Under the pieces are notes generated by a model, which ran no database searches, was not told where the DNA came from, and saw nothing but the letters and a program-made list of their open reading frames with translations. A stretch of DNA of 64,000 nt from Artemisia argyi (taxonomy: Eukaryota; Streptophyta; Magnoliopsida; Asterales; Asteraceae), in contig CM060692.1 of assembly GCA_030686995.1 (NCBI GenBank), positions 125,689,796 to 125,753,795 of the forward strand, written 5' to 3'. The position numbers were made by a program, and so were the translations under genes. Shown here piece after piece: positions 46,702 to 58,430 of this stretch. Positions within the stretch are counted from its first letter, which is position 1. The number at the start of each line of letters is the position of its first letter.

Positions 46702-47254
46702 GCACTAAAAAACAAACTCACTCAAAACAAAATCGAGGCAAAACGACAGTGAACTTAAACCAATAATCACAAGCAACTGGCTTCTTTAAGAAAGGTATAC
46801 CACTCACAGGGATACAATGGCAAGTTTTGATCTTATGTTTGGGAACTTACTATGTCCACACCCCCAGTTGGTAGGTGTTCTGTCTTGGTTTGCGACGGTT
46901 TATTTTTATGTATTATTATTTACAAGAAAAAGACGGATGTTTTTGGGTTTTTGTGTGTATGTGAAAAAACTTTTGGAATTATTTTTGGTATCGTTACGTT
47001 GTCAAAAATCGTATCTCTTTAAGAATCACCTTAAAAGAAAAACGATATAGAAAACGTTACGATTTGTTTTGTTTGTTTTTTTTAATTTTTTTTGGTGTTT
47101 TAACACTTTAGGAAAAGTGTTAATGACTTTTTTTTGTGTTTTGATTTAAAAATTTATAAAAGTGGTGGATTTTTACAGTGATGATGGTGAAATAACACTA
47201 ATCTCTAATACGCTGTAGAAACGCGCACACCTCCCCGGCAGCGGCGCCAAATTT
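46702..47254 (-). other. Family B 5' leader with tRNA-Asp-type primer site
   Basis: The leader lies between LTR and gag. The primer site on the minus strand is TGGCGCCGCTGCCGGGG (47248-47232), six bases from the LTR at 47255. The rest is AT-rich without a credible ORF. Confidence 0.8.
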
Positions 47255-47644
47255 TGATTGATACTAAACAGTCAACTTAAATTGACCAAATGAAATGGTC
47301 AATAAAGTCAAAATACCTAGATCAATGCTTCCGGATAATATAGGGTATCACTAGGTCGTTAAGTCACGACGAGGTTTGAATTGTACTTTACCGTGCTTGT
47401 GATCGGGTGAATTTCACAGGAAAGGGTTATGGTGAAAATTATTTGACAATTATGAAATAAAATAGCCTAGGAAAGCTATATGATTGATTACGTGAATTAA
47501 GATTAAGAAGAAACGAGTTAAAACCTAAAAACGTACGTTTTAATTACAAACGGGAACTGACGTACGCGAGAAAAAGTGAATCTGATAAACTAAAACGGCT
47601 ACGGATATAAAAATGATATTTTTACAAACATAATGATTAAAGAA

Positions 47645-50606
47645 AATTTTTAGAAAAAGAAAATTAATTTTTACACTAATTATATAGTTATTATTAATTA
47701 AATACTATTCTCTAATTACTTTTTACTTATTTAAAATACCCTAAATTATAATTAATTATGAAATTACACTAGAAAATTTTAAATAAAGTTTAGAAAAATT
47801 TAAAACACTTAAAAACTAATTTTAAAACTAAATTTGTATTTTTCTGATTTTTTCAATTAATTATTATCAATTATTAACTAATTATTAATTATTAAAAACT
47901 GAATTAAATTATGAAAAATACTAAATGATAAGGGAAAAATCTGAAAAAATTACCAAAATTATTTTTAACTATATGAAACCTAGGAAAAATATAAAAATGA
48001 AAATTGCTTATAAATAAGGTGAAGAATAAGCCAATTCGCTTAAATAGAAGCTATCACTTCTATTAAGTTGGGCTTTTTTGGATTTTTATTTTTCAAATTT
48101 GTTTATACACTCTATATAAGTAACTTTAATGAAGGTACTTTTTGTACAAATCACAAATAAGCAGAAAGAAGGGCTTATTGTTTAGGCAGTTAAGCCTTTC
48201 AAGCTTATTAGGATTTGTGGTGTTTGAATAAGCTTGTACAAAGCCAAACAGTGAGAACAAAAGGCTAAATAAGCTACAACTAAGCTAGGTACACTAGAAA
48301 TAAGCAGGTACAAGCAAGTAAATGGACTGAATAAGCTAATAAGTTGAATAAGCAATTTCCAAATATCAAACAGGCCACACATGCCAAAATACCAAGAAAT
48401 AGACCAATGCAGGGTCCATTAGGAGGGTCAGGGGTCCAAAATTGAACTTGGACAGGTCAGCTTCACAATAAGCTACTAATCAGGGCTTATTGCTCATTAA
48501 TAAGCACTTGGGAAGGCCATGCACTTGGGCTTTAAAACTGAGTGACTCAGTATTGGTTCTAAGGTCAGGACACTAAGAATGGTGAAATAAGCTATGGTCA
48601 AATAAGCTGAAGCACAAAATAAGCCAAGGTACAACAAGCTCTATTGATAAGCTACTAAAAAAAACCATAATACCAAGGGTGGGGTCCACAGGACAAGTCA
48701 CAATGAGACAAAGAAAATGGGTCAATAGCCCTGGTGCAGGGGAGGTTCTTCCCCTGCAGCTCACTTTGAGCTTTCACACAAGCTTGTAGAAAAATCACAA
48801 AATTATGTTGTTGCAAGGATTCACTAGACTAGGTGGAGGGCTTCAACTGGTAAAAAGCACAAGTATTAAATCTAAGTACAAAAATCTTGAAAATTCCTGG
48901 AAGTTTTGAGATTCTGCACAAGGTGCAAATTTTGACTTTTGAATTGTAATGAAAGTTTGACCAAAATGAGGTTTGATCTAGATCTACTGAGTGATTATGA
49001 CATTATAAGCTAAAATGAGACTTAAATAAGCAATGATAACAACTAATGCAAAGATTTGAATGATTACTAATTCTAAAAACCTATTAGATAACTAAAAATC
49101 TAAGATAAAGTGACATTTTGACTTTTTGCTAACAAGACTTGCAAATTATGACTGATATGAACCATTTTGGACCTCATGAAACATTTCCAAGCTTAAAACA
49201 ATAACAAAAACACAGGGGAACATGTGGAAACTGCTTGATCCAAACACACCTTAAAACCAATGATTTAAAGTTTTTCAAAGTATAAGTTAGATGCAAGCTA
49301 TGATACTGATACAAAATGATCTGAAATGATGTAATGAGCTATTTTAAGCACAAAAACTCAGAGGGTACCAACTAATATGCAGAAATCACAAGTATTCTAA
49401 TTTGATAGTGAAAGGTGAATACTGAGCAATCATGAATTTTAAAGAACAAGCATAAAATATTAAGCAATAATCTGACTAAGTGACACCAAATAAACATGTT
49501 GTTGGGAATAAAATGCACAAAGTAAAGAGTCTGCCAGAAGAGCCTGCTAGTGATAGTTAAGCCTGCCTCCTCTCTTTCTGCTGATGTTGAAGATATACTA
49601 ACAGTACCTTCTGGGTAAGAAGGTACTGCTAGTTAAAGAAGGTCCTGCCAGTTTTCACGACAAGTTGTTATATTTTAATTAGAGATATTTACTTGTATTA
49701 TTAGTCTTTGTACAAAGTTATACGTTTAGTAGAAGTAGTACAGAAGACTCAGTAGATATAATGGAGTGTTTTACCTTGAAAGGTGTAATATTAGGATAAG
49801 ATAAGCCTCTATTATATTATATTAAGCAACTTGACCACTTGTAATAAGGGCTCCTTATGCTATAAAAGGAACCCTTAAGACACCTTCTTAGACACATCTC
49901 AGATATATCTTTTCTTACAGCTTTCATAGCCTTCCCATGCATAACTTCCATCTTTAACCTTTTCACGTATCAAAGATTCAAGGTTACACTTGTAATCCTG
50001 GTGATAGTTTAGATCACCCGTATTATTTCATCAATAATATTGAATCGTTTTGTGTTATTCTTGTTGTGCTCATTCACTTTTACTTACTCACCACCTTTGT
50101 TCCTTTAGTGTGTTTTAGTAGATTCCGCATGCTAAATCACATCCACTCATAAATATCCCAAACACATTACTAAGATTAACATCCCAAGTGTTTGAACGAA
50201 TCCCTTCCCACACATGTAATCAGTAAAGATAAGCAGTTAATAAGCACCTGTTCAGAATAATTCTAAATTTTAGAAATAGACTTACAAACTGCATTCAAGC
50301 TTAAATCAAAGAACCAATGATAAATATCAATCCCTATAGCTTTCCACAAAGCTCTAAACCCAAAGCAATCCAAAATACACCTTGCTCCAGTCCTTTTTCA
50401 ACCTGTGTCCATGATTTTTTTATTTTATTTTGTTTTTCTTATATTTTTAAGTAATTTCCTGAAACTTTGGTCAAAATGATTTCATAAGCTTAGAAAACTT
50501 CTGAAAAAGATTATATTGAGCTTATATGAGCTTGTGACTGACTTATAACACCAAATGAATTTGCTATGATACTTGAAATATTTTTATGAATCTTGAGATT
50601 TGAAAC
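47645..50606 (-). mobile_element. Unclassified ~3-kb noncoding insertion, AGCTTATT-rich, in the family B LTR
   Basis: Precise insertion relative to the left LTR (compare 36131-36150), flanked by AGAA at 47641-47644 and 50607-50610. It is AT-rich, full of AATAAGCT/AGCTTATT, and has no credible ORF. The ends (AATTTTTAG... and ...GATTTGAAAC) are neither TG/CA nor terminal inverted repeats. Its reverse complement matches 28300-31100, sharing features such as the CCTCCCCTGCACCAGGG-like block (about 48735). The true element type is not known; it holds the copia solo LTR at 49500-50212. Confidence 0.6.
49500..50212 (+). repeat. Copia solo LTR (713 bp) with TSD CATGT
   Basis: Begins TGTTGGGAAT and ends TTCCCACA, flanked by perfect CATGT at 49495-49499 and 50213-50217. 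A TATA box (TATAAAAGG, about 49861) and a U5-like ATTATTTCATCAATAATATTGAA (split over 50022-50044) match the LTR start at 56995-57360, so both belong to related copia elements. No internal region remains, the usual outcome of LTR-LTR recombination. Confidence 0.85.
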
Positions 50607-51701
50607 AGAATATAAACTTAAAAGGATACTTGCATTAACTTTTGAAATTTGATTACAACTAATAATTAAGCATTACAAAAGACTAAGAAACTAAATTACA
50701 TGCCATCTTGAGGCTTCTTGCTACTGCTACTTATACTACTAATGGAAAATAAAAGATACAAATCATATAAGATCTTCCTGTTGCAAATTGGTAGTCCCAC
50801 ATGCATATTTGTTGACCAACGACCATATCCCAGCCATAAGATTGAAATTTGATGCATCCAAGCCGTTAATTGAGATTTGGCGCCAAAAACGGTTTTATAC
50901 AATCTTAGTGGAACTGGTAGGGGAATTAAATGCAAAGGGGGGGGGGGTTGGTTTGGTAGTTGAGAGGGTATTAATTCTAGAGGCTGGTTGGTGAAAAGAT
51001 AAGGGAGGAGGGAACCAATTTGCAGGTTTTAGGGAGGATGTGTGCGGAAGGTGATGGATGTTTGACTGGTGTTTGACCCTAGGGTTTGACTGTTTGACTC
51101 TAGGTTTATATTAAAATGGAATGGGCCAAGGGATGTTGGGCTTGGGGGTGTTATGGATTGGGTTGTGTTTGGATTGAAATAACACAAAGGGTGCGGTTTG
51201 GTTTATTGAATTACAAGGACCATTTTTGTAATTTGGCCAAAGATGAGGACTGAAAATGTACATTTCCCAAAGTTATTCCAGGGACCAATATTGCTAAGCT
51301 TACATAACCCAAGGACCAAAATTGCAATTTTCCATTTTTCAAAATTCCCAAGGACCACTTTTGCCAACTATGAAACTTCAGGGACCAAAAATGTAAGCTT
51401 TTGAACTTTAGACCCAAGTATCATATTTTGTGATTTTTGACTTTCAAAAGACTTGGGGTTGACTTATCTTTCAAAATAAATGCATATGGACTAAATGTGA
51501 CAAGTTATGAAACTTGGAGGACTGAAACTGCCAATTTTGCAAACTTTGATCGTTTTTCATTTGTTTTTACTCATTTTGTATTTAAAACATATAAAACACA
51601 ATCCCTGGGATATTTTCAGTATTTTGATGCCTTTTAGAGTGTTTTTAAATGTTTTGCAACTCAGATTTGACCAAAAATGATGAGTGTTTGAGCACTCATC
51701 A

Positions 51702-51786
51702 ATCCCCCACACTAAACTATTACTAGTCCCTAGCAATCTTTTTAGAAAACTTAATGGATTTGAATCTCTTTACCAAAAGCCATTAA
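51702..51786 (-). other. Remnant of family B internal sequence beyond the right LTR
   Basis: Repeats 37235-37315 (polypurine tract and following bases) directly right of an LTR that has its own primer site on the left. The local order internal-LTR-internal means a second family B copy or unequal recombination product was truncated here. Confidence 0.75.
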
Positions 51787-51926
51787 ATATTTCAAAAGTT
51801 TACCCAATTGGCAAAAATACCCCCTCTGCACCATAGTTTATCCAACACCCAGCCACTTTGCTTTGTCCAAGTTTGGCCCCTCACATCTAATAAAACATTT
51901 TTTCTTTCTCTCTTTTCATAATAACA

Positions 51927-51970
<44 letters not shown>

Positions 51971-54377
51971 AATCCCACCGCCGGTCGCCACCACCTTCAC
52001 CGAAACATTTTCTGGCCACCTCCCAAATCATCACCACGCATAGATCAAGACCCCCACTCCATTTCTAGAGCTTTTGGGGACTTTTGGAGGCCTTTTTGTT
52101 CTTGTCCACCGCGCCACCGCCACCATCACCGTATGCCAGCACCACGCCACAATACCCCCACCACCTCCTCTCATTTTTGATAACCCACACACCCCCTACC
52201 CCTTTATTTCTTTTTATATCCAAAAACCCTAACCTTAGATTTTAATAAAACTGATTTTTATTAAATAAAACTTTATAAAACCTCTTGTTTTAATTACAAA
52301 CCGTGTGGATCTAAAAGGTTTTGCCATTGAATCGTTGTCGATCAAAGTTGCATGACTCACCAAGTTAAATCGCGAGTCGAGTTGACACAGGGCGAGTTTT
52401 GATTATATTTGTCCTAGTCTTGTTTTATTTTTAACTTTGTTTGTTGTATTTGTAGCTTGGATTTGGATTTGGATGGTTTTGGGTTTGGTTTTGTTTCAGT
52501 CAATAGCCAAGAGGTTCGTGTAGCCTTGAGCCGTGACTCGTTTGAGTCATGGCATAGATTAGGGGTATTTGTGTTGGTTGTATTTGGATTTGGTCATGTA
52601 GCCGAGAGGTCATAAGCTCATTTGAGGTTAATTCGTGACTTAAGGGAGTCACGACAAGGGTTGTTTGATTAGTTTGTGTCTCGGTTTGGATTTGGAGTGT
52701 TTGTGGATATGAAGAGAGCCCTATGGCTCGAGTGGGAGTGAGCTGTGACTAGAGGGAGTCGCGGCTAGAATTTTAGTCTTTGGTTTGTGTTAGTTTTTGA
52801 TTGAGGGTTTGGATAGAATTGGATTTAGTTATGTGGGCCAAGAGCCACATGGCTCGGATGAAAGTCGAGCCGTGACTCAAGGTGAGTCACGGCCTAGAGT
52901 TATTGGTTTGGTTATGTCACGGGTTTGGGATTGGTTGTGTTTGTGTCCTAGCCGAGAGCTCAAAAAGGCTCAATAGAGTTAAGTCGTGACTCACGGTAGT
53001 CCCGGCAACGGTCGTTAAGTTTATTTGTATCGAGTAGTTAGTCGAGACTCACAGGAATATTGGTCGTGTCATACTCGAGGTTAGAAAACCTAGAGTCAAC
53101 TTTATATTAATTTTATTTTTTATTTTTGTTTTCCGTTACTTATTTACTTGTTTGTTTATCGATTGGTGTTTTGGATAAATATTTGGATAACTTGGGATTT
53201 GATTTGGACATTGGACTTTGATATTGTAATAACCTATGCTTAGATGAGATTGGACTTTATTGGATTTACAGTATTAGCCGATGGACCTTATGGACGATTT
53301 TGATACTTGAGACGGAAGAGTATGGTAGACTCATAAGAGCTTAACATATTTGGACCCGAACATACACAAAATGGTCGATAAACTTGACAACTAATAAACA
53401 TGTGAATGATAATTTCTAATTATATCTATTTAACTTGTAAAATGTGACAATAAAACTTATATTATTCAAGAGTCGTAACAACTTGGAAAAGCTTTATAAA
53501 CGGACGCATCATGTCCAAATTTTGATTAAGCCTTTTATAACGTAATCGTTTGTAACTATTTACTATCCTAAAACCTTTTTCAAAACTTATAAGCTTTCTT
53601 TCTAAATCACGATGTTTTATCAACTATTTGGGAAATGGGAAAAACACCAAAACCACCTATTGATGTTTTCTTTCTCGTTTTATTATTTTATTCCTTCTTC
53701 TTATTCTCACTTCTTCTCTCTTCTCTCTATTCTTTTATACGTATCCGTTTGTGTTTGCCGACTTTTGTTATTTAACTTTCTCATATCTACACGAGTCTTA
53801 ATGTTTTCTTTTCTTTCAAACACCATTGAAACTAAACCTTTTTATTTAAAATACGAGTATCGTGCTATAAATCTCTTTGAGCATTATTTCTGAAACATGC
53901 CATTTACTCATTAGGTTGTGCTGAAGTTCACTTGTCGTGCTGTACTATCTGATAATTTGTGATATCTTGTTTCTCTACTACTAAAGCGTGATTCATAGCT
54001 CCACTTTTACTTTTAAACTACTTATAAACCTATGGATTTCACTCAACCTTTGTGTTGACTTTTTAAGCATGTTTTATCTCAGGTATTCGATGCATACTAT
54101 ACTGGCACTGGGAGTGGCATGAAGATTATCGATGGCTATCAACTTTTACTATCTATCTACTTTTACTATCTTTTTACTATTTCATATCATTTGAAAAAAA
54201 CCCTTTTGAACTATGTATTTTATTCTGTTGCGTATGTTGTTTGAGAAACCTTTTGAACTCAAATATTTTGCTAAAACGACTCGTTATGAGGTCGTTTTCT
54301 ATGAATGTGACTGTCTTACCCGTGAGTAATACCCCAAACTATGTTTTGCTGCCATATTCCAAGTTGGGGGTGTTACA
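51787..54377 (+). other. Noncoding region, possible truncated gypsy LTR, with (CT)n and palindromes
   Basis: No credible ORF. A (CT)n microsatellite lies at 51930-51968. A C-rich transcribed-leader-like stretch follows, then TTTTTATATCC and AAACCCTAACC (52210-52235). Degenerate palindromes fill 52530-53006. The region ends TTGGGGGTGTTACA at 54377, the end typical of Del/Tekay-type gypsy LTRs, but no matching TGTAACACC start is present, so the left end is lost. Classification is tentative. Confidence 0.4.
52530..53006. repeat. Five degenerate GCCGTGACTC...GAGTCACGGC hairpins
   Basis: Inverted repeats at 52530-52553, 52632-52655, 52741-52766, 52869-52893 and 52983-53006. The fourth is perfect: GCCGTGACTC, five-base loop, GAGTCACGGC. 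Each lies after a GCC(G/A)AGAG block and before GT-rich TTTGGATTTGG sequence, so a longer unit of about 100-130 bp is repeated with divergence. Confidence 0.7.
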
Positions 54378-54399
54378 TGACTTTTCTTATTATTTTCCA

Positions 54400-56336
54400 A
54401 CAATCTTAAAAGGTGTTTAAATGTTATGAAAGACCCGTTTGTTTAAGAGTTTAAGCTTTAGTTTAGTAAGTGTGGAGTTGACAAATTCAATTCCATTGTC
54501 ACTCCTTATAGTTTTGATTTGTGTGTTAAATTGTGTTTTGACATAGGTATGAAAGCTTTTGACTGTGAAGATAATATGGTGTTTGGTTGGAATCAAATAT
54601 GTCATGTGGCTCTTGAGAAATCATCAACAATTGTGAGAAAAAGTTTGCATTTAATGACTATACAATGGTGGTAAGGACCCCATACATCCATATGAATGAA
54701 TTTAAAAGCTGAATCAGCATGAGACAAAGTAGGTGAAAACGGTAAAGCATGATGTTTTACTAAAGGACATATGGTACATTTGTGATCTAATGAAGAAGAA
54801 CTAGAAAAAGACAATTGTGGTACATGTTTGAGTGCTTGTGTTGATGGGTGTCCCAGCCTTGTGTGCAAAGAGATAGCTTGGTTGCATTAACAGTTGAGGG
54901 TGATGAGTTGATGTTTGTTGTGGAAGGTAAAATGTACAAGCCACCACTGAGAACTCCATGGGTTTGGGAGTCATCATGGCCTTGAAAAACACATGTATTG
55001 CTAGTGAAAGTGATAGATTTTAAGGTGTGTTTAAGGATCTGACTAATAGAGATGAGGTTCTATGTGAATGTTGGGATGTAAAGTACATTGTAAAGAGTGA
55101 TGTTGGATTGTAGCCTAAGTGAGCCAACCTTAGTAACTGTTGTGGAGTGACCATTTGGTAATTGTACAATAATAGGTGTTATGCAGGTAATGATGTTATG
55201 CATTAATGTGAGTGAGATGCATATGTGATAAGTAGCACCACTATCTATAATCCAAATCTCCTTTGAACCAGAAATGTAATGAGTTATGAGTCTTTGAGGT
55301 TTACCTATCATGAAGTTGTGAGAATTTCATTGTTCTTTTGCATCATTAGTAGTTACTGAGTACTCTGGTGGTAGGTTCATCATGTTGGGTGATTCCATTG
55401 GTGTGGTTTCCAATGGTGTTCCCTCAGCAGCCATTGTCATGTTAACACCCCTTGGTTTAGCCTGATTTTGCCTCCTCTGTGGTGGTACATACTTGATTTG
55501 CAGGGGGTGGCCAACTAGGAAACCTACAAGCTTATAACATTCCTCCTTGCTATGACCCTCCTTGCCACAATTTCCACATATGACACCTATTTTGAATGCA
55601 ACGTTTCTTGAATTGTTTTTGGTGGATGGTTGTGGTACTTGATTTCTTGTGTTTCTGGTGGTATCATTATTAGGTTGGTTTTTGTAAGTGTTCAAGGCAA
55701 ATGCAATAGAGGTGGTTGTTTTCTTTGGTACCTCCCTTTTCTTTTCTTCCTATCTCAGCATACTGTATGCTTTAGCCACCATTGGTAATGCTTGTAGTAA
55801 CAAGATTTGTCCTCTGATGTTGGTGTAACTCTTATCTAAACCCATCAAGAATTTCACCAATTTTTTCCTCTAGTCTCTTTCCCCATTAGTCTTAGCATTT
55901 ACATAAACACACTTGCATGTACAATTATAGGGTGCTTCAAGTGCATATAATTCATCCCATAAACCCTTGAGTTTGGGGTAACATACTTCAGTAGACCCAT
56001 TCAGTTGCTTTAAGTGAACAATTTCATTAGTGAGTTGGTAAATTCTGTACCCATCTAGTTGTGAATAATGATCATGCAACTCGTACCATAATGAGTGTAC
56101 AAAATGAACAAAATTGAGATTATACCAATCTGATCTGAAACTGTGTTAAGCACCCAAGAGATCACCATGTCATTTGCTCTCTCACAATAAGGCCTTATTG
56201 GAGATGATGTTTCAGGTTCCTCAAACTCACCATTAACCAATTTCAAGTTGTTTCTAGCACTTAATGCAATCATCATGGATCTTTTCCAGGAACTGTAGTT
56301 TTCTGAGTCTATGAGAATCTTTGAAATTAGGATCAT
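54400..56336 (-). pseudogene. Copia gag-pol fragment (Gag, protease, integrase part)
   Basis: Starts at ATG 56336 with a UBN2-type Gag (WKRSMMIALSARN-like segment) broken at about 56070 and 55860. 55695-55327 carries a CCHC knuckle (CGNCGKEGHSKEEC). 55311-55060 carries the protease motif WIIDSGATYHI. 54868-54602 carries the GAG-pre-integrase segment (RLGHPS ... CTICPLVKHH) and integrase start (HMDVWGPY, IVDDFSRA). 54605-54417 carries the second catalytic Asp (IRSDNGIEF). The sequence ends before the catalytic Glu; RT and RNase H are absent. The left edge meets the GGGTGTTACA end at 54377, so truncation by another insertion or deletion is likely. Confidence 0.85.
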
Positions 56337-56994
56337 GTTTGGTTGAAGATACAGTGTGTTTAGATGATGAGATAAATGAAAGATATAGTGTGATTGAGTG
56401 AATGTTGTTATGACAAATGTGTTTGTGGTGTTATGCTGATCAGAAAAATTTATGATTTGATCTAATTTGGTAGTAAAAATGAAGTATGGTGGTTAGTTAC
56501 GGTGGTGAAAAAAGAATATGGTGGTCGGTTATAGTGGTGAAAAACAGTTATGGCGTTTTGTTATGATGGAAGTTAGTTATTTAGTGGTGGAATAGTGGTG
56601 GTGATGGTAGAACAGGATACATTGCTCTGATACCATGATAAAGTTTGAAAGGGAAATAATTTGTTATTATTATTATGAAATTGTTAAGTACAAATGAGGT
56701 AAATGAATGCTACTTATACTACTCTACTTGTCTACTACTAATGTATCTGGACTACTCTACATATATGATACATTACATTACATTAAACTAAACTAGCATT
56801 AAGTAGAATTTGCATTATGTGCTGACCATGTCTGCAATTGTTGTGTAAGCTATGGATTGTATGGCTCTGTATTGGCTTGTGTTGATGTTGTCTTGACTGC
56901 ACTTATGAAGACTGCATTGGCACTTGTCTTGACTGCACTTGTGTAGTCTCATTAAGATCGATTTGGGGCCATGATTGTTATGAAGCTTATTAAA
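56337..56994 (-). repeat. Leader, primer site and 5' LTR of the copia fragment
   Basis: The leader occupies 56337-56620. The primer site on the minus strand is TGGTATCAGAGCAA (56634-56621), a textbook tRNA-iMet site. The LTR starts immediately at 56635 (TGATAAAGTTTG). Its outer end is not certain; it probably lies before 56995, where another LTR starts. No ORF. Confidence 0.7.
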
Positions 56995-57375
56995 TGTTGT
57001 TTGGAATTATACTTAACAGTTGGGACTGTCAAGCTTAAAGAAGGAATTGTTGGAAGATTGCACTAGCAGTACAAAGTCAGTTTGTACTGCTAGCACAGAA
57101 AGTTAAAACTGCTTATAAGATAATGATCAAAAGTGAAGACGCGTTCAAGATAATTACAGAATAGATAGCATGTATATTTTATATGTTAAGAATGATACGA
57201 ATATTGTTCTAGTAATAGTTATCTTGTGTAAGACTCCTTGTTCTATAAAAGGAGGTTCTAGGTTAAGCAAAAGAGATATAGAAAATATAGAATAGCTTCA
57301 AGGTTGTAACCCTAGTGACAACAAGAGATCACTCGTATTATTTTGATAATATTGAAGCTTGTTTTGGTGGTGAAT
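56995..57375 (+). repeat. Copia LTR fused directly to RT
   Basis: Begins TGTTGTTTGGAATTAT. TATA box TATAAAAGG at about 57243. U5-like CGTATTATTTTGATAATATTG (57334-57354, two parts) resembles the solo LTR at 49500-50212. RT coding starts within about 20 bp of the LTR end, so primer site, gag, protease and integrase are deleted. Confidence 0.7.
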
Positions 57376-58430
57376 ACACTGTATTTCTTTCTCATTGGGT
57401 GCTTTGCAATTTACCAAATGGCATGAAGCTTATTGGAACCAAATGGGTATTCAGAAATAAGAGATATGAAATTCTAATCAGGAACAAGGCTAGGCTTATG
57501 GCACATGGCTATAAATAGGAGGAAGGCATAGATTATGAAGAAGTTTTTGCACCAATTGCAAGAATTGAGGCAATAAGGATTTTTCTAGATTATGATTCTT
57601 ATATGGGCTTCATTGTATACCAAATGGATGTGAAAAGTGCATTTCTCTATGGTCAAATTGATGAAGAGGTATATGTCTCTTAACCTCAAAGTTTTGAAGA
57701 TCCTAATCATCAAAACAAGATGTACAAGGTGGTGAAAGCTATGTATGGCTTGCATCAAGCTCCAAGAGCTTGGTATGAAACTCTTGCTACTTATTTAGTG
57801 TCAAATGTGTTTCATAGGGGCAAGATTGATCAAACTCTTTTCATTAAGAAGAACAAGGGTGATATTCTGCTAGTTCAAGTATATGTTGATGATATCATCT
57901 TAGGATCTACAAAGAAGGAGATGTGTAGAGAGTTTGAGAAGCTAATGAAAGATTAGTTCAAGATGAGTTCTATGGGAGAACATACATTCTTTTTGGGACT
58001 TCAAGAGCAGCAAAGACCAGATCGAACTTTTATTAGCCAAGACAAGTATGTGTCTGATATGTTGAGGAAGTTTCAATTTGCTGATGCAAAAATGGCTAGT
58101 ACACCTGCAAGTAAAGATACAGCTTTGATGTTGAAGGATGATAGTGGTGAACCTGTTGATTTTCACGCTTACAGATCCATGATAGGGTCCTTAATGTATC
58201 TTACTTCTTCAAGACCACACATAATGTTTGCAGTGTGTGCTTGTGCAAGGTTTCAAGTCACTCCTAAGATCTCTCACTTGACAACTGTATAGAGAATTTT
58301 TAGATATCTTAAAGGTCATCCTAAGTTAGGATTATGGTATCCAAGGGAGTCTCCAATGGAATTGGTATCTTATTGAGACAGTGATTATGTTGGAGCAAGT
58401 TTTGATAGAAAATTCACAACTGGTGGATGT
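57376..58430 (+). pseudogene. Copia reverse transcriptase pseudogene (RVT_2)
   Basis: One largely continuous frame with several stops: LIGTKWVFRNK, then TAG at about 57517, [11 protein letters not shown] and [15 protein letters not shown] at about 57681, MYGLHQAPRAWYETL, LVQVYVDDIILGS (the YVDD catalytic motif, about 57880-57910), TAG at 57955, FFLGLQ, and SLMYLTSSRPHIMFAV. The end of RT/start of RNase H is cut at 58430 by element 2. The many in-frame stops but few shifts suggest decay mainly by substitution. Not functional. Confidence 0.9.

Larger units (their letters stand above)
35748..51701 (-). mobile_element. Family B Athila/Tat-like Ty3/gypsy element, near-complete, with internal tandem duplication and nested insertions
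   Basis: LTRs at 35748-37234 and 47255-51701 begin TGATTGAT(G/A)CTAAACAG and end GTCA or ATCA. The minus-strand order is LTR, tRNA-Asp-type primer site (47248-47232), gag, protease, RT, RNase H, integrase, 3' noncoding region with polypurine tract, LTR: a standard gypsy order. Only a handful of lesions break the polyprotein. 36778-42464 is a head-to-tail duplication. The right LTR carries a 2962-bp insertion. Right of that LTR an 84-bp piece of internal sequence (51702-51786) remains, so the original right boundary is rearranged and no TSD can be confirmed. Confidence 0.85.
47255..51701 (-). repeat. 5' LTR of family B, interrupted by a 2962-bp insertion
   Basis: LTR sequence runs 47255-47644 and 50607-51701; removing the insertion gives a length close to the 1487-bp left LTR. 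It contains a G-run (about 50939-50947) at the same place as the left LTR. The right end is followed by internal sequence, not by host DNA. Confidence 0.85.

Noticed and set aside
51863..52180. 105-codon plus-strand ORF
   Set aside because: Built on the (CT)n microsatellite and a C-rich stretch; no motif.
52210..52240. AAACCCTAACC considered as telomeric repeat
   Set aside because: Only one or two units, common by chance in promoters; no array.
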